Assembly: GCF_014236655.1 (NCBI RefSeq)
Contig: NZ_JACMYG010000007.1
Span: 62,001-126,000 of the forward strand
Origin: Pseudomonas kielensis
GTDB lineage: Bacteria > Pseudomonadota > Gammaproteobacteria > Pseudomonadales > Pseudomonadaceae
Length of the DNA stretch: 64,000 bases
Reading direction: 5' to 3'
The position numbers were made by a program, and so were the translations under genes. Positions 9,757 through 20,097 of this stretch are shown in pieces (position 1 is the stretch's first letter; each line of letters opens with the position of its first letter). The notes beneath the pieces are model-generated. The model saw only the letters and a program-made list of their open reading frames with translations, made no database searches and had not been told where the DNA came from.

Positions 9757-12700
9757 ATGTTGATCCTGCGCGGCGCTCCTGCCCTTTCTGCCTTTCGCCA
9801 CAGCAAACTCCTTGAGCAACTGAGCCAAAAGGTTCCAGCTGTCACTGGCCTGTATGCTGAATTCGCTCACTTCGCCGAAGTCACCGGCGTCCTGACCGGC
9901 GACGAACAGCAGGTGCTTGCGCGCCTTCTGAAGTACGGTCCTAGCGTTCCGGTACAAGAGCCGACCGGTCGTCTGTTCCTGGTGTTGCCGCGGTTCGGCA
10001 CCATCTCTCCCTGGTCGAGCAAGGCCAGCGACATTGCCCGTAACTGTGGCCTGGCGAAAATCCAGCGCCTGGAGCGCGGTATCGCCTTCTATGTCGCCGG
10101 TGAGTTCACCGACGCCCAGGCCCAGTTGATTGCCGACGGCCTGCACGACCGCATGACCCAGATCGTCCTGGAGAACCTTGAGCAGGCTGCCGGTCTGTTC
10201 AGTCACTCCGAGCCTAAGCCGCTGACGGCGATCGATGTCCTGGGTGGCGGTCGCGCCGCGCTGGAAACCGCCAACGTCGAGCTGGGCCTGGCCCTGGCCG
10301 AAGACGAGATCGACTACCTGGTCAACGCCTTCGTCGGCCTCAAGCGCAACCCCCATGACATCGAGCTGATGATGTTCGCCCAGGCGAACTCCGAGCACTG
10401 CCGCCACAAAATCTTCAACGCCAGTTGGGATATTGACGGTGAAAGCCAGGAAAAAAGCCTGTTCGGCATGATCAAGAACACCTACGTGATGCACAGCGAA
10501 GGTGTCCTGTCGGCCTACAAGGACAACGCCTCGGTGATCGTCGGTTCCGTTGCCGGGCGTTTTTTCCCGGACCCTGAGACCCGCCAGTACGGCGCGGTGC
10601 AGGAACCGGTACACATCCTGATGAAAGTCGAGACGCACAACCACCCGACGGCGATTGCCCCGTTCCCGGGCGCGTCCACCGGCTCCGGTGGCGAGATCCG
10701 CGACGAAGGTGCAACCGGTCGCGGCGCCAAGCCGAAGGCTGGCCTGACCGGCTTTACCGTATCCAATCTGCAGATCCCGGGCTTCGAACAGCCGTGGGAA
10801 GTGCCCTACGGCAAGCCTGAGCGCATCGTCACCGCCCTCGACATCATGATCGAAGGCCCATTGGGCGGCGCTGCGTTCAACAACGAATTCGGCCGCCCGG
10901 CCCTGACCGGTTACTTCCGTACCTTCGAACAATCCATCACCACGCCGCACGGTGATGAAGTGCGTGGTTACCACAAGCCGATCATGTTGGCCGGCGGGAT
11001 GGGCAACATTCGTGAAGAGCACGTACAAAAAGGCGAGATCCTTGTCGGCTCCAAGCTGATCGTGCTGGGTGGCCCGGCGATGCTGATCGGCCTGGGCGGC
11101 GGTGCCGCTTCCTCGATGGCCACCGGCACCAGCTCGGCGGACCTGGACTTCGCTTCGGTACAACGCGAAAACCCGGAAATGGAACGCCGTTGCCAGGAAG
11201 TCATCGACCGTTGCTGGCAGTTGGGTGAACACAACCCGATCAGCTTCATCCACGACGTGGGTGCGGGCGGCCTGTCCAACGCCTTCCCGGAACTGGTCAA
11301 CGACGGCGACCGCGGTGGCCGTTTCGAACTGCGTAACATTCCAAACGACGAGCCGGGCATGGCCCCGCACGAAATCTGGAGCAACGAATCCCAGGAGCGT
11401 TACGTCCTGGCAGTCGGCCCGGCCGACTTCGAGCGCTTCAAGGCGATCTGCGAACGTGAGCGCTGCCCGTTTGCCGTGGTCGGCGAAGCCACTGCCGAAC
11501 CACAACTGACCGTGACCGACAGCCACTTCGGCAACAGCCCGGTGGACATGCCGCTGGAAGTGCTGCTGGGCAAGGCTCCGCGCATGCACCGCTCCGTGGT
11601 TCGGGAAAACGAACTGGGCGACGACTTCGATCCGTCGACCCTGAACATCGCCGACTGCGTCGAGCGTGTTCTGCATCACCCGGCCGTGGCCAGCAAGAGC
11701 TTCCTGATCACCATCGGCGACCGCACCATCACCGGCCTCGTGGCCCGTGACCAGATGGTTGGCCCATGGCAGGTACCCGTGGCTGACGTGGCCGTGACCG
11801 CCACCAGCTTCGACGTCTACACCGGTGAAGCCATGGCGATGGGCGAGCGTACTCCGCTGGCCCTGCTGGACGCTCCGGCGTCGGGCCGCATGGCCATCGG
11901 CGAAACCCTGACCAACATCGCCGCTTCGCGCATCGCCAAGCTCTCCGACATCAAGTTGTCGGCGAACTGGATGTCGGCCGCTGGTCACCCGGGCGAAGAC
12001 GCGCGTCTGTACGACACCGTGAAAGCGGTCGGTATGGAACTGTGCCCTGAGCTGGGCATCACCATCCCGGTGGGCAAGGACTCGATGTCCATGGCCACTC
12101 GCTGGAATGACGAGGGCGTCGACAAGACCGTGACCTCGCCGATGTCGCTGATCGTCACCGGCTTTGCCCCAGTGACCGACATCCGTCAGACCCTGACCCC
12201 GCAACTGCGCATGGACAAGGGCACCACCGACCTGATCCTGATCGACCTGGGTCGTGGCCAGAACCGCATGGGCGCCTCGATTCTCGCCCAGGTGCACGGC
12301 AAGCTCGGCAGCCAGGCTCCGGACGTCGACGACGCCGAAGACCTGAAGGCCTTCTTCGCCGTGATCCAGGGCCTCAACGCCGACGGTCACCTGCTGGCTT
12401 ACCACGACCGTTCCGACGGTGGTCTGTTGACCAGCACCGTGGAAATGGCTTTTGCCGGCCACTGCGGTCTGAGCCTGAACCTCGACGGCCTGGCGGAAAC
12501 CTCGGCCGACATCGCCGCGATCCTGTTCAACGAAGAGCTGGGCGCAGTGATCCAGGTACGCCAGGACGCCACCCCGGACATCCTCGCGCAGTTCAGCGCT
12601 GCGGGCCTGGGCGACTGCGTGTCGGTGATCGGCCAGCCAATGAACAACGGCGAGATCAACATCACCTTCAACGGTGACACCGTGTTCGAAGGCCAGCGTC

Positions 12701-13653
12701 GTCTGCTGCAACGCCAGTGGGCCGAGACCAGCTACCAGATCCAGCGCCTGCGTGACAACGCCGACTGCGCCGAGCAAGAGTTCGACGTGTTGCTGGAAGA
12801 AGACAACCCGGGCCTGAGCGTCAAGCTCAGCTTCGACGTCAACCAGGACATCGCCGCGCCTTACATCAAGAAAGGCATTCGCCCACAGGTTGCCGTGCTG
12901 CGTGAGCAGGGCGTCAACGGTCAGGTGGAAATGGCCGCAGCGTTCGACCGTGCCGGTTTCAGCGCGATCGACGTGCACATGAGCGACATTCTGGCGGGTC
13001 GCGTCGACCTGAACGAGTTCAAGGGTCTGGTGGCTTGCGGTGGTTTCTCCTACGGCGATGTCTTGGGTGCCGGTGAAGGCTGGGCCAAGTCGGCCCTGTT
13101 CAACAGCCGTGCCCGCGATGCGTTCCAGGGCTTCTTCGAGCGTAACGACAGCTTCACCCTCGGGGTGTGCAACGGTTGCCAGATGATGTCCAACCTGCAC
13201 GAGCTGATCCCGGGCAGCGAATTCTGGCCGCACTTCGTGCGTAACCGCTCCGAGCAGTTCGAAGCCCGCGTGGCCATGGTCCAGGTGCAGGAGTCGAACT
13301 CGATCTTCCTGCAGGGCATGGCCGGTTCGCGTATGCCGATCGCCATTGCCCACGGCGAAGGTCATGCCGAGTTCTCCAGCGAAGAGGCGTTGCTGGAAGC
13401 CGATCTGTCGGGTTGCGTGGCGATGCGTTTCGTCGACAACCACGGCAAGGTGACCGAGAGCTACCCGGCCAACCCGAACGGTTCGCCGCGCGGGATTACC
13501 GGACTGACCAGTCGTGACGGTCGCGTGACCATCATGATGCCGCACCCGGAGCGGGTCTTCCGCGCAGTGCAGAACTCGTGGCGCTCGGAAGAGTGGAGCG
13601 AGGACGCACCGTGGATGCGCATGTTCCGTAATGCGCGCGTGTGGGTGAACTAA
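9757..13653 (+). CDS. purL: Phosphoribosylformylglycinamidine synthase (large, single-chain)
   Basis: PurL performs the fourth step of purine synthesis, converting FGAR to FGAM with ATP and glutamine. At 1,298 residues it is the fused gammaproteobacterial form. The synthase region includes [10 protein letters not shown] and [17 protein letters not shown]. The C-terminal class I glutaminase has its nucleophile in GVCNGCQMM (Cys1138) and the His/Glu of PHPE at 1263 and 1265. It starts at ATG and is followed five bases later by a small Nif3-like gene. Long antisense frames over it are composition artefacts. Confidence 0.98.
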   Translation: MLILRGAPALSAFRHSKLLEQLSQKVPAVTGLYAEFAHFAEVTGVLTGDEQQVLARLLKYGPSVPVQEPTGRLFLVLPRFGTISPWSSKASDIARNCGLAKIQRLERGIAFYVAGEFTDAQAQLIADGLHDRMTQIVLENLEQAAGLFSHSEPKPLTAIDVLGGGRAALETANVELGLALAEDEIDYLVNAFVGLKRNPHDIELMMFAQANSEHCRHKIFNASWDIDGESQEKSLFGMIKNTYVMHSEGVLSAYKDNASVIVGSVAGRFFPDPETRQYGAVQEPVHILMKVETHNHPTAIAPFPGASTGSGGEIRDEGATGRGAKPKAGLTGFTVSNLQIPGFEQPWEVPYGKPERIVTALDIMIEGPLGGAAFNNEFGRPALTGYFRTFEQSITTPHGDEVRGYHKPIMLAGGMGNIREEHVQKGEILVGSKLIVLGGPAMLIGLGGGAASSMATGTSSADLDFASVQRENPEMERRCQEVIDRCWQLGEHNPISFIHDVGAGGLSNAFPELVNDGDRGGRFELRNIPNDEPGMAPHEIWSNESQERYVLAVGPADFERFKAICERERCPFAVVGEATAEPQLTVTDSHFGNSPVDMPLEVLLGKAPRMHRSVVRENELGDDFDPSTLNIADCVERVLHHPAVASKSFLITIGDRTITGLVARDQMVGPWQVPVADVAVTATSFDVYTGEAMAMGERTPLALLDAPASGRMAIGETLTNIAASRIAKLSDIKLSANWMSAAGHPGEDARLYDTVKAVGMELCPELGITIPVGKDSMSMATRWNDEGVDKTVTSPMSLIVTGFAPVTDIRQTLTPQLRMDKGTTDLILIDLGRGQNRMGASILAQVHGKLGSQAPDVDDAEDLKAFFAVIQGLNADGHLLAYHDRSDGGLLTSTVEMAFAGHCGLSLNLDGLAETSADIAAILFNEELGAVIQVRQDATPDILAQFSAAGLGDCVSVIGQPMNNGEINITFNGDTVFEGQRRLLQRQWAETSYQIQRLRDNADCAEQEFDVLLEEDNPGLSVKLSFDVNQDIAAPYIKKGIRPQVAVLREQGVNGQVEMAAAFDRAGFSAIDVHMSDILAGRVDLNEFKGLVACGGFSYGDVLGAGEGWAKSALFNSRARDAFQGFFERNDSFTLGVCNGCQMMSNLHELIPGSEFWPHFVRNRSEQFEARVAMVQVQESNSIFLQGMAGSRMPIAIAHGEGHAEFSSEEALLEADLSGCVAMRFVDNHGKVTESYPANPNGSPRGITGLTSRDGRVTIMMPHPERVFRAVQNSWRSEEWSEDAPWMRMFRNARVWVN

Positions 13654-13658
13654 CAGCC

Positions 13659-13970
13659 GTGTACAAGCTCAGCTTTTTTGTTCCGGCCAGTCACGTCGAG
13701 GTGGTCAAGAGTGCGGTGTTCGCTGCCGGTGGCGGGCGGATCGGCACTTATGACCAGTGCTCGTGGCAGGTGCTTGGCCTGGGTCAGTTTCGCCCGTTGG
13801 ACGGCAGCCAGCCGTTCCTCGGGCAGACCGGTCAGGTGGAGCAGGTCGAGGAATGGAAGGTTGAGCTGGTGGTGGCTGATGAGTTGATTCGTTCGGTGGT
13901 GATGGCCCTGAAGCAGAGCCATCCCTACGAGACGCCGGCTTATGAGGTATGGCGGTTGGAGGTGTTCTGA
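13659..13970 (+). CDS. Nif3/YqfO-type small protein
   Basis: This 103-residue protein resembles the CutA-like insert domain of YqfO/Nif3 family proteins (NGG1p-interacting factor 3), seen in FFVPASHVEVVKSAVFAAGGG, GQFRPLDGSQPF and SHPYETPAYEV. Such stand-alone domains are common in Pseudomonas directly behind purL. No enzymatic role is established; metal or small-ligand binding is only a guess from the fold. The frame has two GTG candidates; the one at 13659 starts YKLSFFVP, matching the family, with GGGTGA about ten bases upstream. Confidence 0.85.
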   Translation: MYKLSFFVPASHVEVVKSAVFAAGGGRIGTYDQCSWQVLGLGQFRPLDGSQPFLGQTGQVEQVEEWKVELVVADELIRSVVMALKQSHPYETPAYEVWRLEVF

Positions 13971-13991
13971 GCTTCCCGTCGCTCAAACAAA

Positions 13992-14025
13992 AAACCCGCT
14001 GAAAGCGATTTCAGCGGGTTTTTTG
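13992..14025 (+). terminator. Rho-independent terminator after the purL operon
   Basis: A perfect 13-bp stem (AAACCCGCTGAAA / TTTCAGCGGGTTT) with a 4-base loop is followed by more Ts. The A-rich 5' side would also serve minus-strand transcripts. Confidence 0.93.
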
Positions 14026-14090
14026 TTGCCCGGCAGGAGATGCCGTAGGCTGCGATCTTTTGATCTTGGCTTTGTGGGCATATAGGCCCT

Positions 14091-14594
14091 TCAGGGCCGG
14101 ATTTCGATCATCGTGCCATCGGGCACCAGGCCCCAGACTTCGCGCATGTCGACGTTACGCATGGCGATGCAGCCGTCGGTCCAGTCCAGGGTGTGGAACA
14201 GGTCTTCGGGGTTTTCTTCGGTGTCCGGGGTGCCGTGAATCATGATCATGCCGCCTGGGGCCACGCCCTCGCGGCGCGAGCGCGCAGCGTCGCTGATGTT
14301 CGGGTAGGAGATGTGCATGGCCAGGTTGAAGCGCTCGCTGACCTTGCGCCAGTCCAGCCAGTACAGGCCTTCGGGGGTGCGTCGGTCGCCTTCCATGAGC
14401 TTCTGGCCCTTGGGGTTGCGGCCGAGTGAAATGCGGTAGGTCTTGATGGGCTTGCCGTCATTGATCAGTTGCAACTGACGGGCGGATTTGAGCACCAGGA
14501 CTTTTTCGACGATTTTGCCGTCCAGGGTTTCCACGCTGGAAGCCTGGGAAACGACGGCGAATGACAGACAGAGGAACGCGAGCAACCAGCGCAT
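14091..14594 (-). CDS. Periplasmic L,D-transpeptidase family protein (YkuD domain)
   Basis: The 167-residue product has an N-terminal signal peptide (MRWLLAFLCLSFAVVSQAS) and a YkuD catalytic domain. The domain shows MIMIHGTPDTEENPE and the nucleophile region DWTDGCIAMRN, where the usual S/T-H-G-C is T-D-G-C, a small-family variant. Members form L,D-crosslinks in peptidoglycan or attach lipoproteins to it, in the periplasm. I chose the ATG at 14594 because it starts the signal peptide and has AGGGAT upstream; a longer frame exists. It lies downstream of a Nudix gene on the same strand. Confidence 0.85.
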   Translation of the reverse strand: MRWLLAFLCLSFAVVSQASSVETLDGKIVEKVLVLKSARQLQLINDGKPIKTYRISLGRNPKGQKLMEGDRRTPEGLYWLDWRKVSERFNLAMHISYPNISDAARSRREGVAPGGMIMIHGTPDTEENPEDLFHTLDWTDGCIAMRNVDMREVWGLVPDGTMIEIRP

Positions 14595-14634
14595 TAAAAC
14601 GATATCCCTGAGAGTACGGCGTACTTTTTGTTGT

Positions 14635-15186
14635 TTAAGTGATCGCAGGCTGAGCAAGCGGAGGAATGGATTCGCTACGCACCGGGTAAGCCCCGCGCAG
14701 GCGGTCAGCGAAGAAGCATTCTAGGGTACGGCCCACTGTGCGGAAAGCCAGCTCTGACCAAGGGATGTCTGCTTCCTCGAAAAGCTGCACTTCCAGGCTT
14801 TCCGGGCCGGCGGCAAAGTCCAGGTCGGCCATTTCGGCGCGAAAGAATACGTGGACCTGGCTGATGTGCGGTACATCGATCAGCGTGTAGATACTCAGGT
14901 TGCGTACCCGAGCGCAGGCTTCCTCGGCGGTTTCACGCACGGCGGCCTGTTCGACGGTCTCGCCGTTCTCCATGAAACCGGCTGGCAGGGTCCAGTAACC
15001 CCGGCGCGGTTCGATGGCGCGACGGCACAGCAGCACCTGGGTGCCCCAGGTTGGCAGGCAGCCGGCGACGATGTTGGGGTTCTGGTAGTGAATGGTCTGA
15101 CAGCTGTCGCAGACAAAACGCAGGCGCGAATCGCCTTCGGGAATACGTTGCGTGACCGGGTTACCGCACTGGCTACAGAATTTCAT
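14635..15186 (-). CDS. Nudix hydrolase with N-terminal zinc ribbon
   Basis: The 183-residue product begins with a zinc-ribbon (CSQCGNPV, then CDSC) followed by a Nudix fold. The Nudix box reads GFMENGETVEQAAVRETAEEA, with the conserved G, E and REx2EE residues. Relatives hydrolyse nucleotide diphosphate compounds such as NADH or ADP-ribose; the exact substrate cannot be read from the sequence. The start at 15186 gives MKFCSQCG and has GGAAAA upstream; the frame could run further but without a conserved domain. It is divergent from a second Nudix gene starting at 15335. Confidence 0.88.
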   Translation of the reverse strand: MKFCSQCGNPVTQRIPEGDSRLRFVCDSCQTIHYQNPNIVAGCLPTWGTQVLLCRRAIEPRRGYWTLPAGFMENGETVEQAAVRETAEEACARVRNLSIYTLIDVPHISQVHVFFRAEMADLDFAAGPESLEVQLFEEADIPWSELAFRTVGRTLECFFADRLRGAYPVRSESIPPLAQPAIT

Positions 15187-15334
15187 GCTGGGTTTTCCGA
15201 ATAGGCCGCGCCTATCTTCGCGTGCCGCGGTGTCTGTCGGCAAGTTGTCGTTTAGCGACATGCCGCAGCCCGGGGGTTGGGCGGCCTCCAGGATTGGTGC
15301 ATGATGCAAGGTAGCCAACAGATCGAGAGCACTC

Positions 15335-15934
15335 ATGCTGGACGAGCTACTGTACCGGGTAAGTAATCACACACCACGTACGCTGGAAACTGACCGACGT
15401 TTCCCCGAAGCCGCGGTGCTCGTGCCCATCACCCGCAGTGACGAACCGGAACTGGTTCTGACTCTGCGCGCCAGCGGGCTCTCGACCCATGGCGGTGAGG
15501 TCGCCTTCCCTGGCGGGCGACGCGACCCCGAAGACCCTGACCTGGTGTTCACCGCGCTGCGCGAGGCCGAAGAGGAAATCGGCCTGCCGCCGGGGCTGGT
15601 GGAAGTGATCGGGCCCCTGAGTCCGCTGATCTCGCTGCACGGGATCAAGGTCACGCCTTATGTGGCGGTGATCCCGGACTTCGTCGAGTACCGCGCCAAC
15701 GACGCGGAAATTGCCGCAGTGTTCAGTGTGCCGCTGGAGTTTTTCCGCACGGACCCGCGTGAACACACGCACCGCATCGATTATCAGGGCCGCAGCTGGT
15801 ATGTGCCGAGCTACCGTTATGGCGAATACAAGATTTGGGGCCTGACCGCGATCATGGTTGTCGAGTTGATCAATCTGCTCTATGACGCGAAGATCAGCCT
15901 GCACCAACCTCCCAAGAGCTTTATCAATACCTGA
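15335..15934 (+). CDS. CoA pyrophosphatase-type Nudix hydrolase
   Basis: The 199-residue product has the UPF0035/CoA-diphosphatase signature: LTLRASGLSTHGGEVAFPGG followed by the Nudix box TALREAEEEIGLPPG. Family members split coenzyme A into 4'-phosphopantetheine and 3',5'-ADP and may remove oxidised or acylated CoA. The gene precedes a gamma-carbonic anhydrase on the same strand by about 50 bases. Confidence 0.9.
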   Translation: MLDELLYRVSNHTPRTLETDRRFPEAAVLVPITRSDEPELVLTLRASGLSTHGGEVAFPGGRRDPEDPDLVFTALREAEEEIGLPPGLVEVIGPLSPLISLHGIKVTPYVAVIPDFVEYRANDAEIAAVFSVPLEFFRTDPREHTHRIDYQGRSWYVPSYRYGEYKIWGLTAIMVVELINLLYDAKISLHQPPKSFINT

Positions 15935-15983
15935 AGCCATCCGGCATTTACCCGCGGCTGCCTGAGCCATGAGGATAACAACG

Positions 15984-16508
15984 ATGAAATACCGCCTGGG
16001 CGACGCCCGTGTCGAGACCCACCCGCAGAGCTGGGTTGCACCGAACGCCGTGCTGATTGGCAAGGTCAAGCTGGAAGAGGGCGCCAGTGTCTGGTTCAAC
16101 GCGGTCCTGCGCGGGGACAACGAACTGATCCTGATCGGCAAGAACAGCAATGTGCAGGACGGCACCGTGATGCACACCGACATGGGCTACCCGTTGACCA
16201 TTGGTACCGGAGTGACCATCGGCCACAACGCCATGCTCCACGGCTGCACGGTGGGCGATAACAGCCTGATCGGGATTAATGCGGTGATCCTCAATGGGGC
16301 GAAGATCGGCAAGAACTGCATTATCGGCGCCAACTCGCTGATTGGTGAAAACAAGCAGATCCCCGACGGCTCGCTGGTCATGGGGTCGCCCGGTAAAGTG
16401 GTGCGCGAGCTGACCGAGCCGCAGATCAAGATGCTCGAAGCCTCTGCCGCACACTATGTGCATCGCTCCCAGCGATACGCCGTGGACCTGGTCGAGCAGG
16501 AGCCATGA
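15984..16508 (+). CDS. Gamma-class carbonic anhydrase-like protein
   Basis: The 174-residue protein is a left-handed beta-helix of hexapeptide repeats ([53 protein letters not shown]). Metal-binding histidines typical of the gamma carbonic anhydrase/YrdA family are seen in VMHTDMGY and GHNAMLHGC. Many such proteins have no proven anhydrase activity. I chose the ATG at 15984 because AGGA lies eight bases upstream; an ATG at 15969 is also in frame. The stop overlaps the next small gene. Confidence 0.9.
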   Translation: MKYRLGDARVETHPQSWVAPNAVLIGKVKLEEGASVWFNAVLRGDNELILIGKNSNVQDGTVMHTDMGYPLTIGTGVTIGHNAMLHGCTVGDNSLIGINAVILNGAKIGKNCIIGANSLIGENKQIPDGSLVMGSPGKVVRELTEPQIKMLEASAAHYVHRSQRYAVDLVEQEP

Positions 16509-16720
16509 CTACCCCTGAAAGACCCGTGTTGTCGCCCTGCGTGAATATTTGTGCGCTGGACGAGCAGGACATCTGTACCGGATGCCAGCGTACCGTCGGG
16601 GAAATTACCCGCTGGAGCCGAATGGACAACGACGAGCGCCGCCAGGTGCTGGGGTTGTGCCATGAGCGCGCCAAGGCCAGCGGGCTGGTGTGGATGCTGG
16701 GCAAAACCCCGGCACCCTGA
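16505..16720 (+). CDS. DUF1289 small cysteine-rich protein
   Basis: This 71-residue protein has the DUF1289 pattern [20 protein letters not shown] followed by [17 protein letters not shown]. The three or four cysteines suggest a metal site, but the function is unknown. The start overlaps the stop of the gamma-carbonic anhydrase gene by four bases (ATGA), so the two are co-translated. Confidence 0.9.
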   Translation: MTTPERPVLSPCVNICALDEQDICTGCQRTVGEITRWSRMDNDERRQVLGLCHERAKASGLVWMLGKTPAP

Positions 16721-16912
16721 GCGCAGCACGTTGTAGGCGCGTGCTCGCGATGGATGCTGACGATGACGCGTGTCACCAGAGTCACCGCGTTGTTTTTGAG
16801 TTCGTCGCGAGCCCGCTCGCGCCTTCAGATAGCAGATAGCCGCATCGGGATTTGGCGGCTTCGCGCCGCTGCAGTACCCTATGCGCCAATCTGCCAGGTA
16901 TCCCCGCGCCCC
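16721..16912. repeat. Intergenic stretch with decayed REP-like sequences
   Basis: Fragments resembling REP halves (GTAGGCGCGTGCTCGCGAT near 16734 and TCGTCGCGAGCCCGCTCGCGCC near 16803) point in opposite directions. They look like a degenerated REPIN. No gene is recognised here. Confidence 0.45.
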
Positions 16913-17380
16913 ATGCTCTTCCTGATCGCCTACATCAGCAGCGTCGTGCTGATCAACTACGCCTTTTCTACTGCCCCGCACCTGGACATCATCTGGTCGG
17001 CCTGGGGTGGCCTGGTGTTCGTGCTGCGTGACATGGTGCAGATCCGCTTCGGCCATGGCGCGATCATTGCCATGCTGGCGGCGCTGGTGCTGTCGTACCT
17101 GACGTCCGACCCCTCCATCGCCCTGGCCAGCGCCACCGCGTTTGCGGTGTCGGAGTGCATCGACTGGCTGGTGTTCAGCATCACCAAGCGGCCCTTGCAT
17201 GACCGGTTGTGGATCAGTTCGGCACTGAGCATTCCCCTGGATACCTTCATTTTCTTCGGCATGATCGACGCCCTGACCCCGGGCGTGTTGCTGACCGCCC
17301 TGGGCTCGAAGTTCGCCGGCGTGACGGCCGTGTGGCTGATTATGGCCTGGCGCTTGCGCAAACAGGCGGTCGCCAGCTAA
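16913..17380 (+). CDS. Small multi-span membrane protein, VUT/YhhQ-like
   Basis: The 155-residue product is almost wholly hydrophobic helices ([91 protein letters not shown]). The [15 protein letters not shown] and [10 protein letters not shown] segments resemble the VUT family that includes the queuosine-precursor transporter YhhQ, but the protein is shorter than YhhQ (about 220). A role in uptake of a purine-like compound is possible. The frame extends upstream without membrane character; the ATG at 16913 starts the first helix. It is followed by purT. Confidence 0.7.
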   Translation: MLFLIAYISSVVLINYAFSTAPHLDIIWSAWGGLVFVLRDMVQIRFGHGAIIAMLAALVLSYLTSDPSIALASATAFAVSECIDWLVFSITKRPLHDRLWISSALSIPLDTFIFFGMIDALTPGVLLTALGSKFAGVTAVWLIMAWRLRKQAVAS

Positions 17381-17401
17381 GGCCAAAGCCGCTGGTTCAT
17401 G

Positions 17402-17407
17402 TAAAAT
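17402..17407 (+). promoter_or_regulatory. -10 element of purT
   Basis: TAAAAT preceded directly by TG lies 75 bases before the purT start, just after the previous stop. No good -35 is visible. Purine control is expected, but no operator was recognised. Confidence 0.4.
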
Positions 17408-17481
17408 GCCGCGCTTTCTCCCCATGGGAAGTGCGCGCTGCGCCATATCCCTCGATGATCCGCTCCTTTGAGGAACTTCAG

Positions 17482-18663
17482 ATGACTCGTATCGGAACTC
17501 CATTGTCGCCAACCGCGACCCGCGTATTGCTGTGTGGCTGTGGTGAGTTGGGCAAGGAGGTGGTGATCGAACTGCAACGCCTGGGCGTTGAAGTGATTGC
17601 CGTGGATCGTTACGCCAACGCGCCGGCGATGCAGGTGGCGCACCGCAGCCACGTGATCAACATGCTCGACGGCGCTGCACTGCGGGCCGTGATCGAAGCC
17701 GAGAAACCGCACTTCATCGTGCCGGAAATCGAAGCCATCGCCACCGCCACCCTGGTGGAGCTGGAGGCTGAAGGTTTCACCGTGATCCCTACCGCCCGTG
17801 CCGCGCAACTGACCATGAACCGTGAGGGCATCCGTCGCCTGGCCGCCGAAGAGCTGGACCTGCCGACGTCCCCGTACCACTTCGCCGATACCGTCGAAGA
17901 CTACCGCAAGGCAGTCGAAGACCTGGGCTTCCCGTGTGTGGTCAAGCCGGTGATGAGTTCCTCGGGCAAGGGCCAGAGCCTGCTGCGCAGCGCCGATGAC
18001 GTGCAGAGCGCCTGGGACTACGCGCAGGAAGGCGGGCGTGCCGGTAAAGGTCGGGTGATCGTCGAGGGGTTCATCGATTTCGACTACGAAATCACCCTGC
18101 TGACCGTGCGCCATGTGGGCGGCACCACCTTCTGTGCACCTGTCGGTCACCGTCAGGAGAAGGGCGATTATCAGGAATCCTGGCAGCCACAAGCCATGAG
18201 CCCGATTGCCCTGGCGGAATCCGAGCGGGTGGCCAAGGCCGTGACCGAGGCCCTGGGTGGTCGTGGTCTGTTTGGCGTCGAGTTGTTCATCAAGGGTGAT
18301 CAGGTGTGGTTCAGCGAAGTCTCGCCGCGCCCCCATGACACCGGCCTGGTGACCCTGATTTCCCAGGATCTGTCGCAGTTCGCGCTGCATGCCCGGGCAA
18401 TTCTCGGCCTGCCGATCCCGTTGATCCGTCAGTTCGGTCCTTCGGCTTCGGCAGTGATTCTGGTGGAAGGGCAGTCGACCCAGACGGCGTTCGCCAACCT
18501 GGGAGCTGCGTTGAGCGAGCCGGATACCGCGCTGCGTTTGTTCGGCAAGCCAGAGGTGAACGGTCAGCGTCGCATGGGTGTGGCGCTGGCGCGGGATGAG
18601 TCGATTGAGTTGGCCCGGGCTAAAGCGACCCGTGCTTCTCAGGCCGTGGTTGTAGAGCTGTAA
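17482..18663 (+). CDS. purT: Formate-dependent phosphoribosylglycinamide formyltransferase 2
   Basis: PurT formylates glycinamide ribonucleotide with free formate and ATP, an alternative to the folate-using PurN in step three of purine synthesis. It is a 393-residue ATP-grasp enzyme. The N-terminal pre-ATP-grasp fold has [20 protein letters not shown], the ATP loop is [12 protein letters not shown], and the catalytic region is [28 protein letters not shown] at 17482 with AGGAAC upstream matches the known start. A REPIN follows the stop. Confidence 0.97.
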   Translation: MTRIGTPLSPTATRVLLCGCGELGKEVVIELQRLGVEVIAVDRYANAPAMQVAHRSHVINMLDGAALRAVIEAEKPHFIVPEIEAIATATLVELEAEGFTVIPTARAAQLTMNREGIRRLAAEELDLPTSPYHFADTVEDYRKAVEDLGFPCVVKPVMSSSGKGQSLLRSADDVQSAWDYAQEGGRAGKGRVIVEGFIDFDYEITLLTVRHVGGTTFCAPVGHRQEKGDYQESWQPQAMSPIALAESERVAKAVTEALGGRGLFGVELFIKGDQVWFSEVSPRPHDTGLVTLISQDLSQFALHARAILGLPIPLIRQFGPSASAVILVEGQSTQTAFANLGAALSEPDTALRLFGKPEVNGQRRMGVALARDESIELARAKATRASQAVVVEL

Positions 18664-18677
18664 CCGAGGCGCGGCCT

Positions 18678-18766
18678 TCGCGAGCAGGCTCGCTCCCACA
18701 GGATCTTCGGTTGATTACACCGGTTGTGTACAGCCCAATCCAATGTGGGAGCGAGCCTGCTCGCGA
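18678..18766. repeat. REPIN after purT
   Basis: A 23-base REP at 18678-18700 (core GAGCAGGCTCGCTCCCACA) is repeated as its perfect reverse complement at 18744-18766, with 43 bases between. The core differs from that of the era-recO REPIN (GAGCAGGCTC against GGGCTTGCCC), so it belongs to a different subgroup. Confidence 0.9.
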
Positions 18767-18843
18767 TGGCGATCTATCACGCCACCGACGCTCAGCACCG
18801 GGGCTTGGTCGAGCGATTTTACAAGGGGCTGCGCGGTGCTCTT

Positions 18844-20085
18844 TCAGCCAATTGCAGGCACGGACGTGGTGTGCCAGATCAGCACCTGGCTGACGCGGTT
18901 GTCCTCGGTTTCGAGGATTTCCAGCCGATAACGACCGATTTTCAGGCACACCGGGCAATCCGGGATGGTTTCCAGGGCCTCGGTGACCAGGCCGTTCAGG
19001 GTTTTCGGGCCATCGCTGGGCAGGTGCCAGCCCAGGCTCTTGTTCAGTTCGCGGATGGAAGCTGCGCCGTCGATCACCAGGCGCCCATCGGCTTGCGGGT
19101 GAATGTGCGGGTTGTCGAGGCTGTGCTGGCTTTCGAACTCGCCGACGATTTCTTCGAGGATGTCCTCCAGGGTCACGATGCCCTGCACTTCGCCGTACTC
19201 GTCGACCACCATGCCCAGGCGACGCTGCTGTTTGTGGAAGTTCAGCAGCTGCAGTTGCAGGGGAGTGCTTTCCGGCACGAAGTAGGGTTCGTGGCAGGCG
19301 GCCAGCAGGGCTTCTTTGGTCAGGCTGGCATCGGGCAGCAAGTGGCGGATCTGCCGGGTGTTGAGTACGGCTTCGACCTGGTTGATATCGCTGTGGAACA
19401 CCGGCAGGCGCGTGCGCTTGTTGGTGCGCAGCTGTTGGATGATGTCCTCCAGCGGATCGTCGAGGTTGATCCCGTCCACTTCACTGCGCGGTACCAGGAT
19501 GTCGTTGACGGTAATGTTGTCCAGCGCATGAATGCCGGCCAGGGCATGGGGGCGACAAGCGGCATGTTCGTGTTCGTTGTCGGTTATCGGTGTCGGCAGT
19601 GGCTCATCTTCGCTCTGTTGCACCACCTTGGGCTTGCGTGCCAGGGGCTTGAGCAGCAGCAGGCTGATGCTGCTGAGCAGCCAGGCGAGCGGGTAGAGGA
19701 GCTTCAATGGCACGCCAAGCAGGGTGTTGCCCAGCGCCAGGATGGTATCCGGATAGCGGCTGGCTAGGGTGCGCGGCAGGTAATCGGCGAATATCAGCAA
19801 GGCCGCCGTGGCGCTCAGGCAGGCGAGCCAGGGGCCATTGTCGGCCCAGCCGAATACCGCGAGCAGGGTGCTGATAACCACCACCAGTGCCCGGCACAAG
19901 GTATTGCAGAGAATCAGGCTGCTGAGCGGGAAGTTGAGTCTGGCCACCGGCTTGTCGCTCGCACGTGAGGCCGTACGTTGGGCCAGCAGTTGCTGTTGCG
20001 CCGCCTCGATGGCGGTGAACAGGCCCGACCAGAGGATCAGCAGGGCCAGGACGGCGAGCAAGGGCCCGATGGGCAGGTTATCCAT
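18844..20085 (-). CDS. DUF21/CBS/CorC-type membrane protein (YfjD-like)
   Basis: The 413-residue protein has the HlyC/CorC family layout: a DUF21 membrane domain with four helices (about 5-150), a pair of CBS domains (about 185-310; TVNDILVPRSEVDGI and GMVVDEYGEVQGIVTLEDILEEIVGE) and a C-terminal CorC_HlyC domain (about 320-405). Family members are linked to magnesium or cobalt export and metal homeostasis. The gene is 12 bases downstream of ypjD on the same strand; E. coli also keeps yfjD and ypjD beside ffh, so the pairing is old. Confidence 0.92.
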   Translation of the reverse strand: MDNLPIGPLLAVLALLILWSGLFTAIEAAQQQLLAQRTASRASDKPVARLNFPLSSLILCNTLCRALVVVISTLLAVFGWADNGPWLACLSATAALLIFADYLPRTLASRYPDTILALGNTLLGVPLKLLYPLAWLLSSISLLLLKPLARKPKVVQQSEDEPLPTPITDNEHEHAACRPHALAGIHALDNITVNDILVPRSEVDGINLDDPLEDIIQQLRTNKRTRLPVFHSDINQVEAVLNTRQIRHLLPDASLTKEALLAACHEPYFVPESTPLQLQLLNFHKQQRRLGMVVDEYGEVQGIVTLEDILEEIVGEFESQHSLDNPHIHPQADGRLVIDGAASIRELNKSLGWHLPSDGPKTLNGLVTEALETIPDCPVCLKIGRYRLEILETEDNRVSQVLIWHTTSVPAIG

Positions 20086-20097
20086 AACGAATGCCCG

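Noticed and set aside
9703..13545. A 1,280-codon open frame antisense to purL
   Set aside because: Its protein is low in complexity, without recognisable domains, and its codon use mirrors purL. Such frames are common opposite GC-rich genes.
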